Shown here piece after piece: positions 34,668 to 43,725 of a DNA stretch of 64,000 nucleotides. The stretch's first letter is position 1. Every line of letters begins with the position of its first letter. Source of the DNA: Nitrospira sp. (GTDB taxonomy: Bacteria > Nitrospirota > Nitrospiria > Nitrospirales > Nitrospiraceae); the NCBI GenBank assembly GCA_036984305.1, contig BQWY01000001.1, forward strand, positions 3,803,501-3,867,500, written 5' to 3'. The notes beneath the pieces are model-generated. The model had not been told where the DNA came from, ran no database searches, and saw only the letters and a list, made by a program, of their open reading frames with translations. Both the position numbers and the translations under genes were made by a program.

Positions 34668-35288
34668 GTGAAGCGAGCCGACCCCATGGCTGTGACCCAA
34701 TCAGCCAGCATCACAATTCGGCCAGACGACGCGCTCGTCCTGGCCGACATCCAAAACGATTTTCTACCAGGAGGCTCCCTCGCGGTGCCGCGCAGCGACA
34801 CGATCATCCCGCGTGTCCGCCTCTACCTCACGCGATTTCTCTCCGTACCGGCTCCGATCTTTCTCACGCGAGACTGGCACCCGCGCCACCACTGCTCGTT
34901 CAGAGCCCAGGGGGGACCATGGCCGGAGCACTGCGTGGCGGAAACCCGGGGCGCAGCGCCTCCTGAGGATTTATGGATTCCCGACGCCGCGGTGATCGTG
35001 CATAAGGCCACACGCGTCGACCAGGAGGTCTACTCCGCATTCCAGGGCACTCACCTCAACGAGCAACTGAAGGCTGTCGGCGCGCGCAGGCTGTTCATCG
35101 GCGGGCTGGCCACCGAATACTGCGTCCTCAATTCGGTCCGGGACGCGCGACGCCTCCGGTATCCCGTCTATCTCCTCATGGATGCGATCGGGGCCATCGA
35201 TCGAAATCCCGGTGACGGTCTCGCCGCCGAACGCGAGATGATCGAACTCGGGGCCGTGCCAATTCGATTCGAGGATCTCACGACATGA
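34668..35288 (+). CDS. pncA: Nicotinamidase
   Basis: A 206-residue isochorismatase-fold enzyme that hydrolyses nicotinamide to nicotinate. The catalytic triad is visible: Asp in ADIQNDFLPGG, Lys in VIVHKATRVDQEVYSAF and Cys in GLATEYCVLNSV. The metal-binding segment TRDWHPRHHCSF is also present. The GTG at 34668 has AGGAT 8 nt upstream and is preferred; an ATG at 34686 is the alternative. It overlaps the nicotinate phosphoribosyltransferase start by ATGA, so both products are coupled in NAD salvage. Confidence 0.92.
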   Translation: MKRADPMAVTQSASITIRPDDALVLADIQNDFLPGGSLAVPRSDTIIPRVRLYLTRFLSVPAPIFLTRDWHPRHHCSFRAQGGPWPEHCVAETRGAAPPEDLWIPDAAVIVHKATRVDQEVYSAFQGTHLNEQLKAVGARRLFIGGLATEYCVLNSVRDARRLRYPVYLLMDAIGAIDRNPGDGLAAEREMIELGAVPIRFEDLTT

Positions 35289-36622
35289 CGATCGGCACCA
35301 GTATCCTCTTAACCGACCTCTACGAACTCACCATGGCTCAGGTGTATGTGGAGCAGGAGATGCTGGCGACGGCGGTCTTCGAGTTCTTCATTCGCAAGCT
35401 TCCTTCCCATCGCGGTTTTCTGATGACAGCGGGGCTGGAGCAGGTCATCGAATTCCTCGAAACCCTCCGCTTCACCGAGGACGAACTTACATGGTTGGAG
35501 GGCACGGGCCGATTCTCCAAGCGATTCCTGGACTATGCCGAAGGGCTTCGCTTTTCGGGCGACGTCGATGGCGTGCCGGAAGGGACCGTTGTCTTCCCAC
35601 ATGAACCGATCCTTCGCATCACGGCACCGCTGCCCCAGGCCCAGCTGGTCGAAACTCGAGTGATGAACCTGCTCCATTTTCAAACGCTCGTCGCATCGAA
35701 GGCGGCCCGCTCGGTGCTCGTCGCCGCGGGTAAACCACTCATCGATTTTGGCTTGCGGCGCGCGCACGGCGCGGAGGCGGGTCTCTTGGCCGCTCGAGCC
35801 AGCTATCTGGCCGGATTCTCCGGCACCGCGACGGTACTGGCAGGACAACAATTCGGCATCCCGATCTACGGCACCATGGCGCATTCCTACGTGCAGGCGC
35901 ACCGGGACGAACGTGACGCCCTTGCGCATTTCGCAGAAGCGCAACCGGAGCAGAGCGTGCTCCTGATCGACACCTACGATACGGAGGCAGGAGCGCGGAA
36001 AGTCGTCGAACTGGCAGCCATCTTGAACCCTCGGGGAATCTCCATCCGGGGAGTGCGCTTGGACAGCGGCGATCTGGCTGAACACGCCCATCGTGTCCGC
36101 CGTATCCTCGACGAGGGCGGCCTTCGACATACGCAGATCCTGGCCAGCGGCAATCTGGACGAATATCGGGTGCAGAGCCTGGTATTAGGTAATGCGCCGA
36201 TCGACAGCTTCGCCGTCGGCACTGCGATGACCACGTCCTCCGACGCCCCGGCGCTCGACTGTGCCTATAAGTTGCAAGAGTACGACGGGCGCCCATGCCG
36301 GAAACGATCCGAAGGCAAGGCGACCTGGCCCGGACGCAAACAGCTGTACCGGCGCTATGACGCCGATGGATTCATGGCGGGGGACACCGTCACGCTCCTC
36401 GATGCGCCACCGCCAGACGGAACGCCGCTGTTGCTCCCCATCATGCGAGGCGGCCGTCGGCTCCGATCCAACGGGCCACTCTCGGACCTGCGTCGGCACG
36501 CCGCCACTCAACTCGCCGCGCTACCCGTTGGGCTTAGGCATCTCCACAGCCCAGTCTCGTACCGCGTGGAAATCGCGGACCCGATTCGTTCACTGGCGCA
36601 ATTAGTCGACGCGTCCGCATAA
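35285..36622 (+). CDS. pncB: Nicotinate phosphoribosyltransferase
   Basis: 445 residues. Converts nicotinate and PRPP to nicotinate mononucleotide with ATP. Signature segments are TDLYELTMAQVY at the N-terminus, FEFFIRKLPSHRGFLMTAGLEQ, DFGLRRAHGAEAGLLAARASYLAGFSGTAT region and IYGTMAHSYVQAHRDERDA, then LIDTYDTEAGARKV and RLDSGDLAEHAHRVR. A phosphate-binding ASGNLDEYRVQSL is also seen. It is translationally coupled to pncA by a 4-bp overlap. Together with the upstream genes it suggests NAD recovery in the same programme as ribosome hibernation. Confidence 0.93.
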   Translation: MTIGTSILLTDLYELTMAQVYVEQEMLATAVFEFFIRKLPSHRGFLMTAGLEQVIEFLETLRFTEDELTWLEGTGRFSKRFLDYAEGLRFSGDVDGVPEGTVVFPHEPILRITAPLPQAQLVETRVMNLLHFQTLVASKAARSVLVAAGKPLIDFGLRRAHGAEAGLLAARASYLAGFSGTATVLAGQQFGIPIYGTMAHSYVQAHRDERDALAHFAEAQPEQSVLLIDTYDTEAGARKVVELAAILNPRGISIRGVRLDSGDLAEHAHRVRRILDEGGLRHTQILASGNLDEYRVQSLVLGNAPIDSFAVGTAMTTSSDAPALDCAYKLQEYDGRPCRKRSEGKATWPGRKQLYRRYDADGFMAGDTVTLLDAPPPDGTPLLLPIMRGGRRLRSNGPLSDLRRHAATQLAALPVGLRHLHSPVSYRVEIADPIRSLAQLVDASA

Positions 36623-36713
36623 TCGGATCAGGATGCACCAAAATGGGCGCCACTGCACGCCGGCACTAGCCCGTGTTGGAAGACAGCGTCCGAACCGACC
36701 AATCAGTCGATCA

Positions 36714-37667
36714 CTACGTCGCCAGCTTGAAAGCCCATCGCGACGCGTCGCGCCGATTCTGTGCCAGAGCCTTGGCTTCTCTGGCATGCGCGGCCGCGAT
36801 GAGTCCTGCCAGATAGATTCCTCCCAAGATGGCAAGGGCAACCACGAGCAGACCGATTGAAATGCCAGGCGATGCGGTCGAACGGGCGACCGCAAATGAC
36901 TCTTCCGACGTCGGCGGCGCGACGACTCGTGGTTCACTGCCAGAGCCTGCCATCAGATCGCTACGCCGCGCGGCCAGGGTCAAGCTGGCGAGTCGATATT
37001 GGCCCGCTGGCCTCGCGTCCTCCCAGGAATGTTGGGCCGTCGCCATCCCGACGAGGGCCGAACCCAGCCGCTCCTGAATCATGCCGGCTCGCATCGAGTA
37101 GTCTTGGGTTGCTTGCACAATCCGCCGACCAAGCATCACCTGCCACGTCGAGGTAAACTCGTCGTCAAGCCGCTGTCCGAAATCTTCCACCGCGCTGATC
37201 ATGCGGACGTTGAACATGCCCTCATCGCCCCCCCGCGCGATCGCGCCGGTCCGCATTCCGCGCTGGGTGAAGTTCACGATTGCACGCCCCATGACTGCCT
37301 GCACCCGGGCGGCGTGGTCGGCCGCCATCGCTCCGGCTTCACGCATGACGCCTCCGAATGGCCCTCCGCGGATCGATTCCAGTTCGTGGTGGGCCAGCGA
37401 CGCACGCACAAACTCACGCGAGGAATCAGCGACGTTCTGATCGCGAAGAAACGCTTGCCTGGCCTGATCGACCACTGCCTGACCGATCAGTGGTTGGAGC
37501 GCTTGGCGATCGCCCATCACTTCAAATGCCTGCGTGCCGACGACCGGTGAAGGCGGCGCCCCCTCCAAGATTCCTGTTGCGGCCAGGAAGAAGACCACCG
37601 CTCCAAACATGATGGCACACATACCGACGCCGACTACAATATCCAGGATGTTGAATCGCTGTGTCAT
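36714..37667 (-). CDS. Two-span membrane protein of unknown function
   Basis: 317 residues with an N-terminal span (ILDIVVGVGMCAIMFGAVVFFLAATGIL) and a C-terminal span (ISIGLLVVALAILGGIYLAGLIAAA), separated by about 225 residues of Ala- and Arg-rich helix (DHAARVQAVMGRAIVNFTQ, QRLDDEFTSTWQVMLGRRIVQATQ). Such hairpin-like topology suggests a coiled periplasmic or cytoplasmic domain between two anchors. No conserved motif is recognised. ATG at 37667 has GGAGG upstream; the preceding small frame overlaps its start by ATGA. Probably the last gene of the catabolic operon, although it seems functionally unrelated. Confidence 0.6.
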   Translation of the reverse strand: MTQRFNILDIVVGVGMCAIMFGAVVFFLAATGILEGAPPSPVVGTQAFEVMGDRQALQPLIGQAVVDQARQAFLRDQNVADSSREFVRASLAHHELESIRGGPFGGVMREAGAMAADHAARVQAVMGRAIVNFTQRGMRTGAIARGGDEGMFNVRMISAVEDFGQRLDDEFTSTWQVMLGRRIVQATQDYSMRAGMIQERLGSALVGMATAQHSWEDARPAGQYRLASLTLAARRSDLMAGSGSEPRVVAPPTSEESFAVARSTASPGISIGLLVVALAILGGIYLAGLIAAAHAREAKALAQNRRDASRWAFKLAT

Positions 37668-37975
37668 AGTTTCCTCCATTCTCCAGACCTCATGACACCA
37701 CGCAGAAGCACGCCGCCTCCCGTGCGCAAACCGGCGACTGCGAATCGGGCGACGGAAGGCGGACGAAACGTCATCTGAACTTGAACGTCCTTCAGTTGAC
37801 GACGCATTACATCGCTCCGTGGATCACACATAAAGGCAACACCCGTACGCGCATCCAGCATGAAGACCCGCAGTGCAGGGATACCCACCCAGGAGGTTCG
37901 CGTCGTAAGAACGCCGATCCGGCTGATCGGAACACGGCGGCGGACCGCTTGATCCTTTCCGCCCGTACAGCCCAT
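37664..37975 (-). CDS. Small hypothetical protein between acyl-CoA dehydrogenase and membrane protein genes
   Basis: 103 residues with no recognised family. The frame begins 6 bp after the acyl-CoA dehydrogenase stop and ends overlapping the next start by ATGA, both typical of a co-translated small gene. It is rich in Arg, Val and Gly (FMLDARTGVAFMCDPRS, FAVAGLRTGGGVLLRG). Its coding status rests only on spacing, so confidence is limited. Confidence 0.4.
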   Translation of the reverse strand: MGCTGGKDQAVRRRVPISRIGVLTTRTSWVGIPALRVFMLDARTGVAFMCDPRSDVMRRQLKDVQVQMTFRPPSVARFAVAGLRTGGGVLLRGVMRSGEWRKL

Positions 37976-37981
37976 TCTCGC

Positions 37982-39955
37982 TTAGTCGTGCGTGTGTGTC
38001 GCCATGCTCCGCACATCGGCAGACTCCGTTGATTTAGAGATCGAATCTTGTGACGGACCCCTGGGACGGTAATCTTGCAACCGACGGCGAATGATCCCTT
38101 CCGAGAGCCCAGGATAGTAGCCGTTGAGCGCATGCGTCCCAACCTGAGCCGTGAGCCTGTCCCTGGGCTGCCGGAATTCTCTCAAGGCCTCCTCGACCCG
38201 CTGTTTCGCATGTCGACAAAACGTTTCCACCAGTTCCCACACCGCCATCCTCCCCTCCAGCCGCGCACACCGCTCACCATGGAGCGCCACGGCGGCCATA
38301 GCTAGCAGGTCTTCCGTCACGGCCTCGAGTCGGTTGTGGATGCGTTGTTCGTCGCGGAACGAGACCCGGAACCGTAACATGGCGTATAACGCCAGCCGCG
38401 CGAGACGGCGACTCGTGTGCTCAATGTATGTCAAGTGCGGACGGACGTGGGGATGCTGAAACTCTCGTCGCGGCGGGATGCGCTTCCTTCGCCATTGACG
38501 AAGATACCACGGGAGATAAAACCCCAGGTCCTTGGCCGCCTGGTGTAGTCGTTGACGCGTGCTGAGATCGTCCCGGTCGTACGCCTTGGCACGCTCCAGA
38601 TGATGCGCGAGTCCCTCGCGAACAACAAACGGCCGGAGGATATCGGTCGCGCCCTCCCCGATGCGGTACATTTCCGCGTCTCGGACCAGTTGTTCGATCC
38701 CAAAAGCCGGTTCGCCGCGCGCCTTCTTGGATTCCGCCGTCTCGTAGCCCAGCCCACCGAAAAGAATCTGAGCGTCCCGCACGAAACGGATCGTTTCCTC
38801 GGAACAGAACATCTTGACGGTCGCGGCTTCGATGCGAAGGTCGTAGCGGTGCTGATCCGCCAAGCGCCAGACTAACGTGGCGAGCGCCTCCATCGCATAG
38901 AGATGGCTCGCCATCCGTCCGATTCGAATTTGCTGCGTCTGACGCTCGGCCAAGGGCTTCTGGAACGTCAGGCGCGTGTTGGCGTGGTCGAGCGCAGGCT
39001 GCCAGGCCTGCTTGGCCATGCCAAGGCAAATGGCCGGAATGCTGATCCCTCTTCCCACGTTCAGGATCGTCAGGGCATATTTGAGTCCCTTCCCGATCTG
39101 ACCGATGACGTCCTCCACCGGAATCCGCACGTTCGTCAGGGTCAGGTGAGCATTTTCGATTCCACGACATCCCTCGAATTGACAACGCTGACGAATCGCC
39201 ACGCCCGAGGTGGCCATGTCCAAAATAAACGTTGAGTGCACCCGATCATCCGCTCCGCGCCCGCGGACAACGGGCATCCATTCGAGTATACCCTCGCGTT
39301 CCGCACGACGGGCCGGCACACGCGCGACCAGCGTGATATACCGGGCGATGGGCCCGTTCGTGCACCAGAGCTTTTCTCCGTTGACGAGGAAATGGCGGCC
39401 CGAAGAGTCCAGGACCGCTTCCGTGCGCACATTGGCGGCATCGGACCCCGTGGCGGGCTCCGTCAACGCAAAGGCGGAGATCGCCTCTCGCGCCACCAAC
39501 GGAAGGTACTTCCGCTTCTGCGCTTCGTTGCCAAACAGCAGCAGCGGCATGGCAATGCCGATGGATTGAGGCACCGCTACGGTCAGGGCGAGAATATTGC
39601 TCCAACTCGCAATGAGCGTCAGGACTCGTCCATAGGTCGTGTACGAAAAACCGAGGCCGCCGTATTCTTTCGGAATCTTCATGCCGAACACGCCGAGCGC
39701 AAACAAACCGCGAAGCACGCGCTCGGGAATCTTCGCCGTCCGCTCGATCTCTTCTGCATCGACTTCGCGCAGCAGAAAGTGTTGGACCTCTCCGCAAAAC
39801 GCGTCGCCCGCGGTTTTGTCCTCCTGAGATTCCGGCGTGGGCAACAACAGCTCGAGGTCCACCCGGCCGTCGTAGAGGCCGGCCATGAAACTGAGTCCCG
39901 TGAAATGCTCGCGGGCCTCTTCGATCCGCTCGAATCCTTTCAGGAGGCTGCTCAT
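37982..39955 (-). CDS. Acyl-CoA dehydrogenase with C-terminal extension
   Basis: 657 residues. The acyl-CoA dehydrogenase core (about residues 85-440) shows PKEYGGLGFSYTTYGRVL, ISAFALTEPATGSDAANVRT, NGEKLWCTNGPIARYITLVA, AHLTLTNVRIPVEDVIGQIG, and IGRMASHLYAMEALATLVWR. The catalytic Glu region reads YRIGEGATDILRPFV, with Glu in the equivalent place to the FEGTND motif of VLCAD-type enzymes. A helical C-terminal extension of about 190 residues follows. ATG at 39955 is chosen for its GGAGGGAGGAG; an upstream extension of 176 residues is out of family. In context it is a candidate for the butyryl-CoA or isovaleryl-CoA oxidation step; substrate not proven. Confidence 0.85.
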   Translation of the reverse strand: MSSLLKGFERIEEAREHFTGLSFMAGLYDGRVDLELLLPTPESQEDKTAGDAFCGEVQHFLLREVDAEEIERTAKIPERVLRGLFALGVFGMKIPKEYGGLGFSYTTYGRVLTLIASWSNILALTVAVPQSIGIAMPLLLFGNEAQKRKYLPLVAREAISAFALTEPATGSDAANVRTEAVLDSSGRHFLVNGEKLWCTNGPIARYITLVARVPARRAEREGILEWMPVVRGRGADDRVHSTFILDMATSGVAIRQRCQFEGCRGIENAHLTLTNVRIPVEDVIGQIGKGLKYALTILNVGRGISIPAICLGMAKQAWQPALDHANTRLTFQKPLAERQTQQIRIGRMASHLYAMEALATLVWRLADQHRYDLRIEAATVKMFCSEETIRFVRDAQILFGGLGYETAESKKARGEPAFGIEQLVRDAEMYRIGEGATDILRPFVVREGLAHHLERAKAYDRDDLSTRQRLHQAAKDLGFYLPWYLRQWRRKRIPPRREFQHPHVRPHLTYIEHTSRRLARLALYAMLRFRVSFRDEQRIHNRLEAVTEDLLAMAAVALHGERCARLEGRMAVWELVETFCRHAKQRVEEALREFRQPRDRLTAQVGTHALNGYYPGLSEGIIRRRLQDYRPRGPSQDSISKSTESADVRSMATHTHD

Positions 39956-39975
39956 GTCTCCTCCCTCCCCCCGCC

Positions 39976-41697
39976 TCAGCTCGAATCCCTGAACTGGATG
40001 TCCCGATACGCGTGCAGCCGTGCCGCCAGTTGTGCCTTTAGTTCGAGCCGCTTGGGCTTTCCTGTTGAGGTGTACGGAATCTCCCGCCCCATGACGAGGA
40101 CTTTGGGTCGCTTCGAAAACGGCAATCTGGTCCGGCAATGGGCCGCAAGATCCCCCTCCGTCGGCGGTGCGTCCGCATCCTTCGGCACGATGTAGGCGGC
40201 GATTTCCTCGCCGTAGTATCGATGCTCGAACGGGACGGCCATGGCGAACTGCACGCCGGGGTGACTCCGCAGGGCGTCGTCGATTTCCAGCGGCGAGATA
40301 TTGACGCCTCCTCGGATAATCAGCTCTTTCAGCCGGCCGGAAATAAAAAAGAACGACCGACCTCGTGCGTCGGCCAGATAGAACCCTTCGTCGCCTGATC
40401 GAAACCAGCCGCATTCGAAGGCCGCCGCATTCGCATCCTCCCGCTTCAGATACCCGGCACAGACGGTCGCGCCCCGTATGCAAATTTCTCCCCGCTCGCG
40501 TTCCGGCAGTTGGGTTCCGTCCTCGTTGAGAATCGTCATCAGGTTGTGTCGCAGGGGAATGCCGATCGACGGAAACTCATGGTCCATGAGCCACCGGCGA
40601 TGCTCATCGGGCGAGAGCGAGTGAGGCAGAAAGCACGCGTAACAGGTGGTTTCCGACAGCCCGTACCCGTGATAGATCGGCAGATGAAATCGATCGTCGA
40701 ACCGCGCGACCGTATCCTTGAGGAGCGGGCCGGCTCCGCAAATGAAGCCGTCGAATGCTTCCAGCCGGTTTCGGACCCCGTCGTCCTTGGCATCCAGGAG
40801 AAATTCGAGCAGCGTGGGCACCACGCTCACGCACGTCACACGTTCCTCCTGGACTCGAGTCCAGAAATCGCCGGTCCTGAACCGCCGGTTCAGCACGGTG
40901 CTGCCTTTACAGTAGAACGGCGTGACCAGCGTCACCACGATGCCGTTCACGTGATGAATGGGCAGCACGCACATCAACCGAGACATGGCGCTGAATCCAT
41001 GCCAGACCGCGATGGCGTCCGCGTCCACAAGGAGATTGCCGGCGGTGAGGATCACGCCTTTCGGAGGGCCGGTCGTGCCAGAGGTATAGATAATCAGCGC
41101 CACATCATCCAGTCGGGTGGCCTGGAGCCGGGGTCGGGCGGGAATCGCAGCCCCGTTTCGAAGACCATTGCGCTCGGGCTCCTTGCATTCAAGAAAGCCA
41201 TGGTCTCCCACTGCGACCACCTCGCGCAAGGACGGCAGGCCATCCTGTAGGCTCACGATCTCCTCGTACCACTCCTGCCAGCACAAGACGGCCGCCACCT
41301 CTGAATGTTGCAAGATGTAGCGCTTCCGTTCCGTCGGTTCTTCGACGTTGATGGGCACCACCGCAATCCCCATGGTCCAGGCCGCAAAATAGACGATGAC
41401 CGTCAGATCGTGATTGAACAACACCGTCGCCAGCCGGTCGCCTCGGTTGAGACCGAGGCGGTCATGGAGGAAGCTCACAACCCGCTCCACGACAACGCCG
41501 AATTCACCGTACGTGTACACGCGCCGCACCACTCGACACTCGTCGTAAAAGGAGAGGAACGTCCGGTGGACGAGCGCACGGTCGTAGACTCGCGCCTTGA
41601 AAAATTCGGCAAACGACGCCCACGGCAGTTCCCACGAAGGCACTACCGTCTCGCGCGCTTGCGCGATTCGTGCTTCAACGTCGGTCAAGAGGCTCAT
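39976..41697 (-). CDS. Acyl-CoA synthetase (AMP-forming)
   Basis: 573 residues of the ANL superfamily. Adenylate-forming motifs: IIYTSGTTGPPKGVILT, IYHGYGLSETTC, GWFRSGDEGFY and GRLKELIIRGGVNISPLEI, with the catalytic lysine in YTSTGKPKRLE. The N-terminal region is unlike a fatty-acid ligase of long chains. Together with methylcitrate-cycle genes and acyl-CoA dehydrogenase next to it, a short-chain acyl-CoA ligase, possibly propionyl-CoA or branched-chain, is likely. It overlaps the 3' end of the citrate synthase-like gene by 23 bp. Confidence 0.85.
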   Translation of the reverse strand: MSLLTDVEARIAQARETVVPSWELPWASFAEFFKARVYDRALVHRTFLSFYDECRVVRRVYTYGEFGVVVERVVSFLHDRLGLNRGDRLATVLFNHDLTVIVYFAAWTMGIAVVPINVEEPTERKRYILQHSEVAAVLCWQEWYEEIVSLQDGLPSLREVVAVGDHGFLECKEPERNGLRNGAAIPARPRLQATRLDDVALIIYTSGTTGPPKGVILTAGNLLVDADAIAVWHGFSAMSRLMCVLPIHHVNGIVVTLVTPFYCKGSTVLNRRFRTGDFWTRVQEERVTCVSVVPTLLEFLLDAKDDGVRNRLEAFDGFICGAGPLLKDTVARFDDRFHLPIYHGYGLSETTCYACFLPHSLSPDEHRRWLMDHEFPSIGIPLRHNLMTILNEDGTQLPERERGEICIRGATVCAGYLKREDANAAAFECGWFRSGDEGFYLADARGRSFFFISGRLKELIIRGGVNISPLEIDDALRSHPGVQFAMAVPFEHRYYGEEIAAYIVPKDADAPPTEGDLAAHCRTRLPFSKRPKVLVMGREIPYTSTGKPKRLELKAQLAARLHAYRDIQFRDSS

Positions 41698-42838
41698 ACG
41701 CTCGAGGTGGCGGCCCGATGTACCGGGCGCGCGGCCTGATCAGACGATTGTGGTCCTGCTGCTCGATCACGTGCGCGCACCAGCCGGTGATCCGCGAACA
41801 CACGAACAACGGCGTATACAGGTCCCGGGGAATTCCCATCACCAAATAGGCCACGCCCGTGTAAAAATCGAGGTTTGGAGACAGGCCCTTCTCCTCCTGC
41901 ATCATTCGGTCGACGATGGTCGCGATCTCGTACCATCGGGGCTCACCGCACACTCGGCTCAGTCGTTCGGCATGCTGTTGGATGATGACGGAACGAGCGT
42001 CGCCCTGTCGCAGGACCCGGTGCCCGAATCCCATGACGCGTCGCTTCTGCGCCAACGCGTCGCGCACCCAAGAGGCCGCGCGATCCGGCTTCCCGATGTC
42101 GATCAGCATCGCGGCCACGGCTTCATTGGCTCCGCCGTGCAGTGGCCCTTTCAGCGCCGCCACGGCCGCCGTGATCGCCCCGTGCAGATCGGTCAACGTG
42201 GACGCCGCCACTCGTGCGGAAAACGTGGAGGCGTTGAACTCATGCTCCGCATACAGAATGAGTGAGACGTTCAGCACCCGCGCCATGGCATCGGCCCGCG
42301 CGTCTCCGGCCCGACCCGTCACCAGCCGCAGCAAATTCTGTGCGAACGTATTGGCGGGATCCGGCCGGATCACCGGCGCACGGCGCACTCGATGATGCGC
42401 CTCCGCGACCAGCAGCGGAATCTGCGCCATCAATCGAATGGACTTGCGTAGATTGGCGTCGTGCGAACTGTCCTGCGCGTCGGAATCGTTCAGTCCCAGA
42501 CACGAAATCCCGGTTCGCAGCACGTCCATCGGATGCATGGCATCGCGTACGCCGTCCAGCATCTGCTCGACCTGTTCCGGCAACACTCGAAGACCGGCCA
42601 CAATCGCGCAGAAGTCGTCGAGTTCCTTTCGACTGGGGAGATGACCGTGCAAGAGGAGATACGCGACCTCTTCGAAGCTGCTCCACTGAGCCAAGTCGCC
42701 TATCGCGTACCCGCAATACCGCAGTCCCGCGGTCCCCTCGTCCACCTGGCACAAGGCCGACTCACCGGCGATGACTCCCTCCAATCCGGGACTGTATCCC
42801 GCTTCCGTTGCCGCGCCCACGTGCGTCGTCGGGTTCAT
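41675..42838 (-). CDS. prpC: Citrate synthase family, probable 2-methylcitrate synthase
   Basis: 387 residues. Catalytic residues of the citrate synthase family are visible: His in LHGGANEAVA, His in MGFGHRVLRQGDARS and Asp in LSPNLDFYTGVAYLVMGIP. The N-terminal GLEGVIAGESALCQVDEGTAGLRYCGYAI and the IPRDLYTPLFVCSRITGW segment fit the short citrate/2-methylcitrate synthases. The neighbours PrpB and PrpD favour propionyl-CoA plus oxaloacetate as substrates; acetyl-CoA use cannot be excluded. The start (ATG 42838) overlaps the prpB stop by ATGA. Confidence 0.82.
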   Translation of the reverse strand: MNPTTHVGAATEAGYSPGLEGVIAGESALCQVDEGTAGLRYCGYAIGDLAQWSSFEEVAYLLLHGHLPSRKELDDFCAIVAGLRVLPEQVEQMLDGVRDAMHPMDVLRTGISCLGLNDSDAQDSSHDANLRKSIRLMAQIPLLVAEAHHRVRRAPVIRPDPANTFAQNLLRLVTGRAGDARADAMARVLNVSLILYAEHEFNASTFSARVAASTLTDLHGAITAAVAALKGPLHGGANEAVAAMLIDIGKPDRAASWVRDALAQKRRVMGFGHRVLRQGDARSVIIQQHAERLSRVCGEPRWYEIATIVDRMMQEEKGLSPNLDFYTGVAYLVMGIPRDLYTPLFVCSRITGWCAHVIEQQDHNRLIRPRARYIGPPPRAYEPLDRR

Positions 42839-43725
42839 GGCACCTCCGATTCGCCTTTCGTCTCCTGCTCGTACCGGAGCAGGTCGTAGAGTTCGGCTCG
42901 GGTCATCATCCGGTCGAGCCAATCCTGCTGCGATCCACATCGCCTCAGCTCGACCAGCAACTTCTCGATCGCCCTGGTGGCGATCCGCAAGGCCGTGACC
43001 GGGAAAAGGACACCGCGATAACCCAGTTCCCCAAATTGCTGAACGGTCAGGTACGGCGTCTTCCCGAATTCCGTCATGTTGGCGATCAGGGGAATGGTCA
43101 CGCCGTGCTCCTGCATGGCGGCCGAAAAGCGGCGAAACTCTTCGGCGGATTCCAACGCCTCCGGGAATAACGCATCCGCTCCCGCCTTCGCGTAGACCAA
43201 GGCTCGTCCCACCGCAGAGTCCAGCCCTTCCGCGCCTCGTGCGTCCGTCCGCGCCACGATCACGAACTCCCGCCGGGCCCTGGACTCGGTCGCCGCTTCG
43301 ATCTTTTCCACCATGTCACGAGCCGGAATCACGCGCTTCCCGGACAAATGACCGCATTTCTTCGCCCCCTCTTGATCTTCGATCTGCATCCCCGCCAGTC
43401 CTGCATCCTCGAAGGCCCGGACAGCCTCCCTCACTGTATTCGGTGGCCCATAGCCGGTATCCGCGTCGACGATGGTCGGAATGGACACGGCCTTGGCAAT
43501 CGTAGCCGCGTCGCCGAGCATCTGGGACAAGGACAACCGACCGATGTCGGGCATGCCCCGGCAGGCCGAGACCGCCGCTCCCGATACGTAGACGGCTTCG
43601 TAGCCAGCCCGTTCGATCTGCATGGCGGTGAGCGCGTTGTACGCACCGGGGATTGCGACCGTGCATGCGTCCAGCATCTGGCGCAGGCGGCCCGCACGTG
43701 ACAGCATCGTGTCCCGAGAGGTCAT
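42835..43725 (-). CDS. prpB: 2-methylisocitrate lyase
   Basis: 296 residues. Cleaves 2-methylisocitrate to pyruvate and succinate, the last step of the methylcitrate cycle. Motifs: AIPGAYNALTAMQIERAGY, VDADTGYGPPNTVREAV, the catalytic loop IEDQEGAKKCGHLSGK (nucleophilic Cys in KKCGH), VARTDARGAEGLDSAVGRA and PLIANMTEFGKTPYL. Its start overlaps the prpD stop by ATGA and its stop overlaps the methylcitrate synthase start by ATGA, so these three are one translational unit. ATG 43725 is preferred over a longer frame for that reason. Confidence 0.93.
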   Translation of the reverse strand: MTSRDTMLSRAGRLRQMLDACTVAIPGAYNALTAMQIERAGYEAVYVSGAAVSACRGMPDIGRLSLSQMLGDAATIAKAVSIPTIVDADTGYGPPNTVREAVRAFEDAGLAGMQIEDQEGAKKCGHLSGKRVIPARDMVEKIEAATESRARREFVIVARTDARGAEGLDSAVGRALVYAKAGADALFPEALESAEEFRRFSAAMQEHGVTIPLIANMTEFGKTPYLTVQQFGELGYRGVLFPVTALRIATRAIEKLLVELRRCGSQQDWLDRMMTRAELYDLLRYEQETKGESEVP

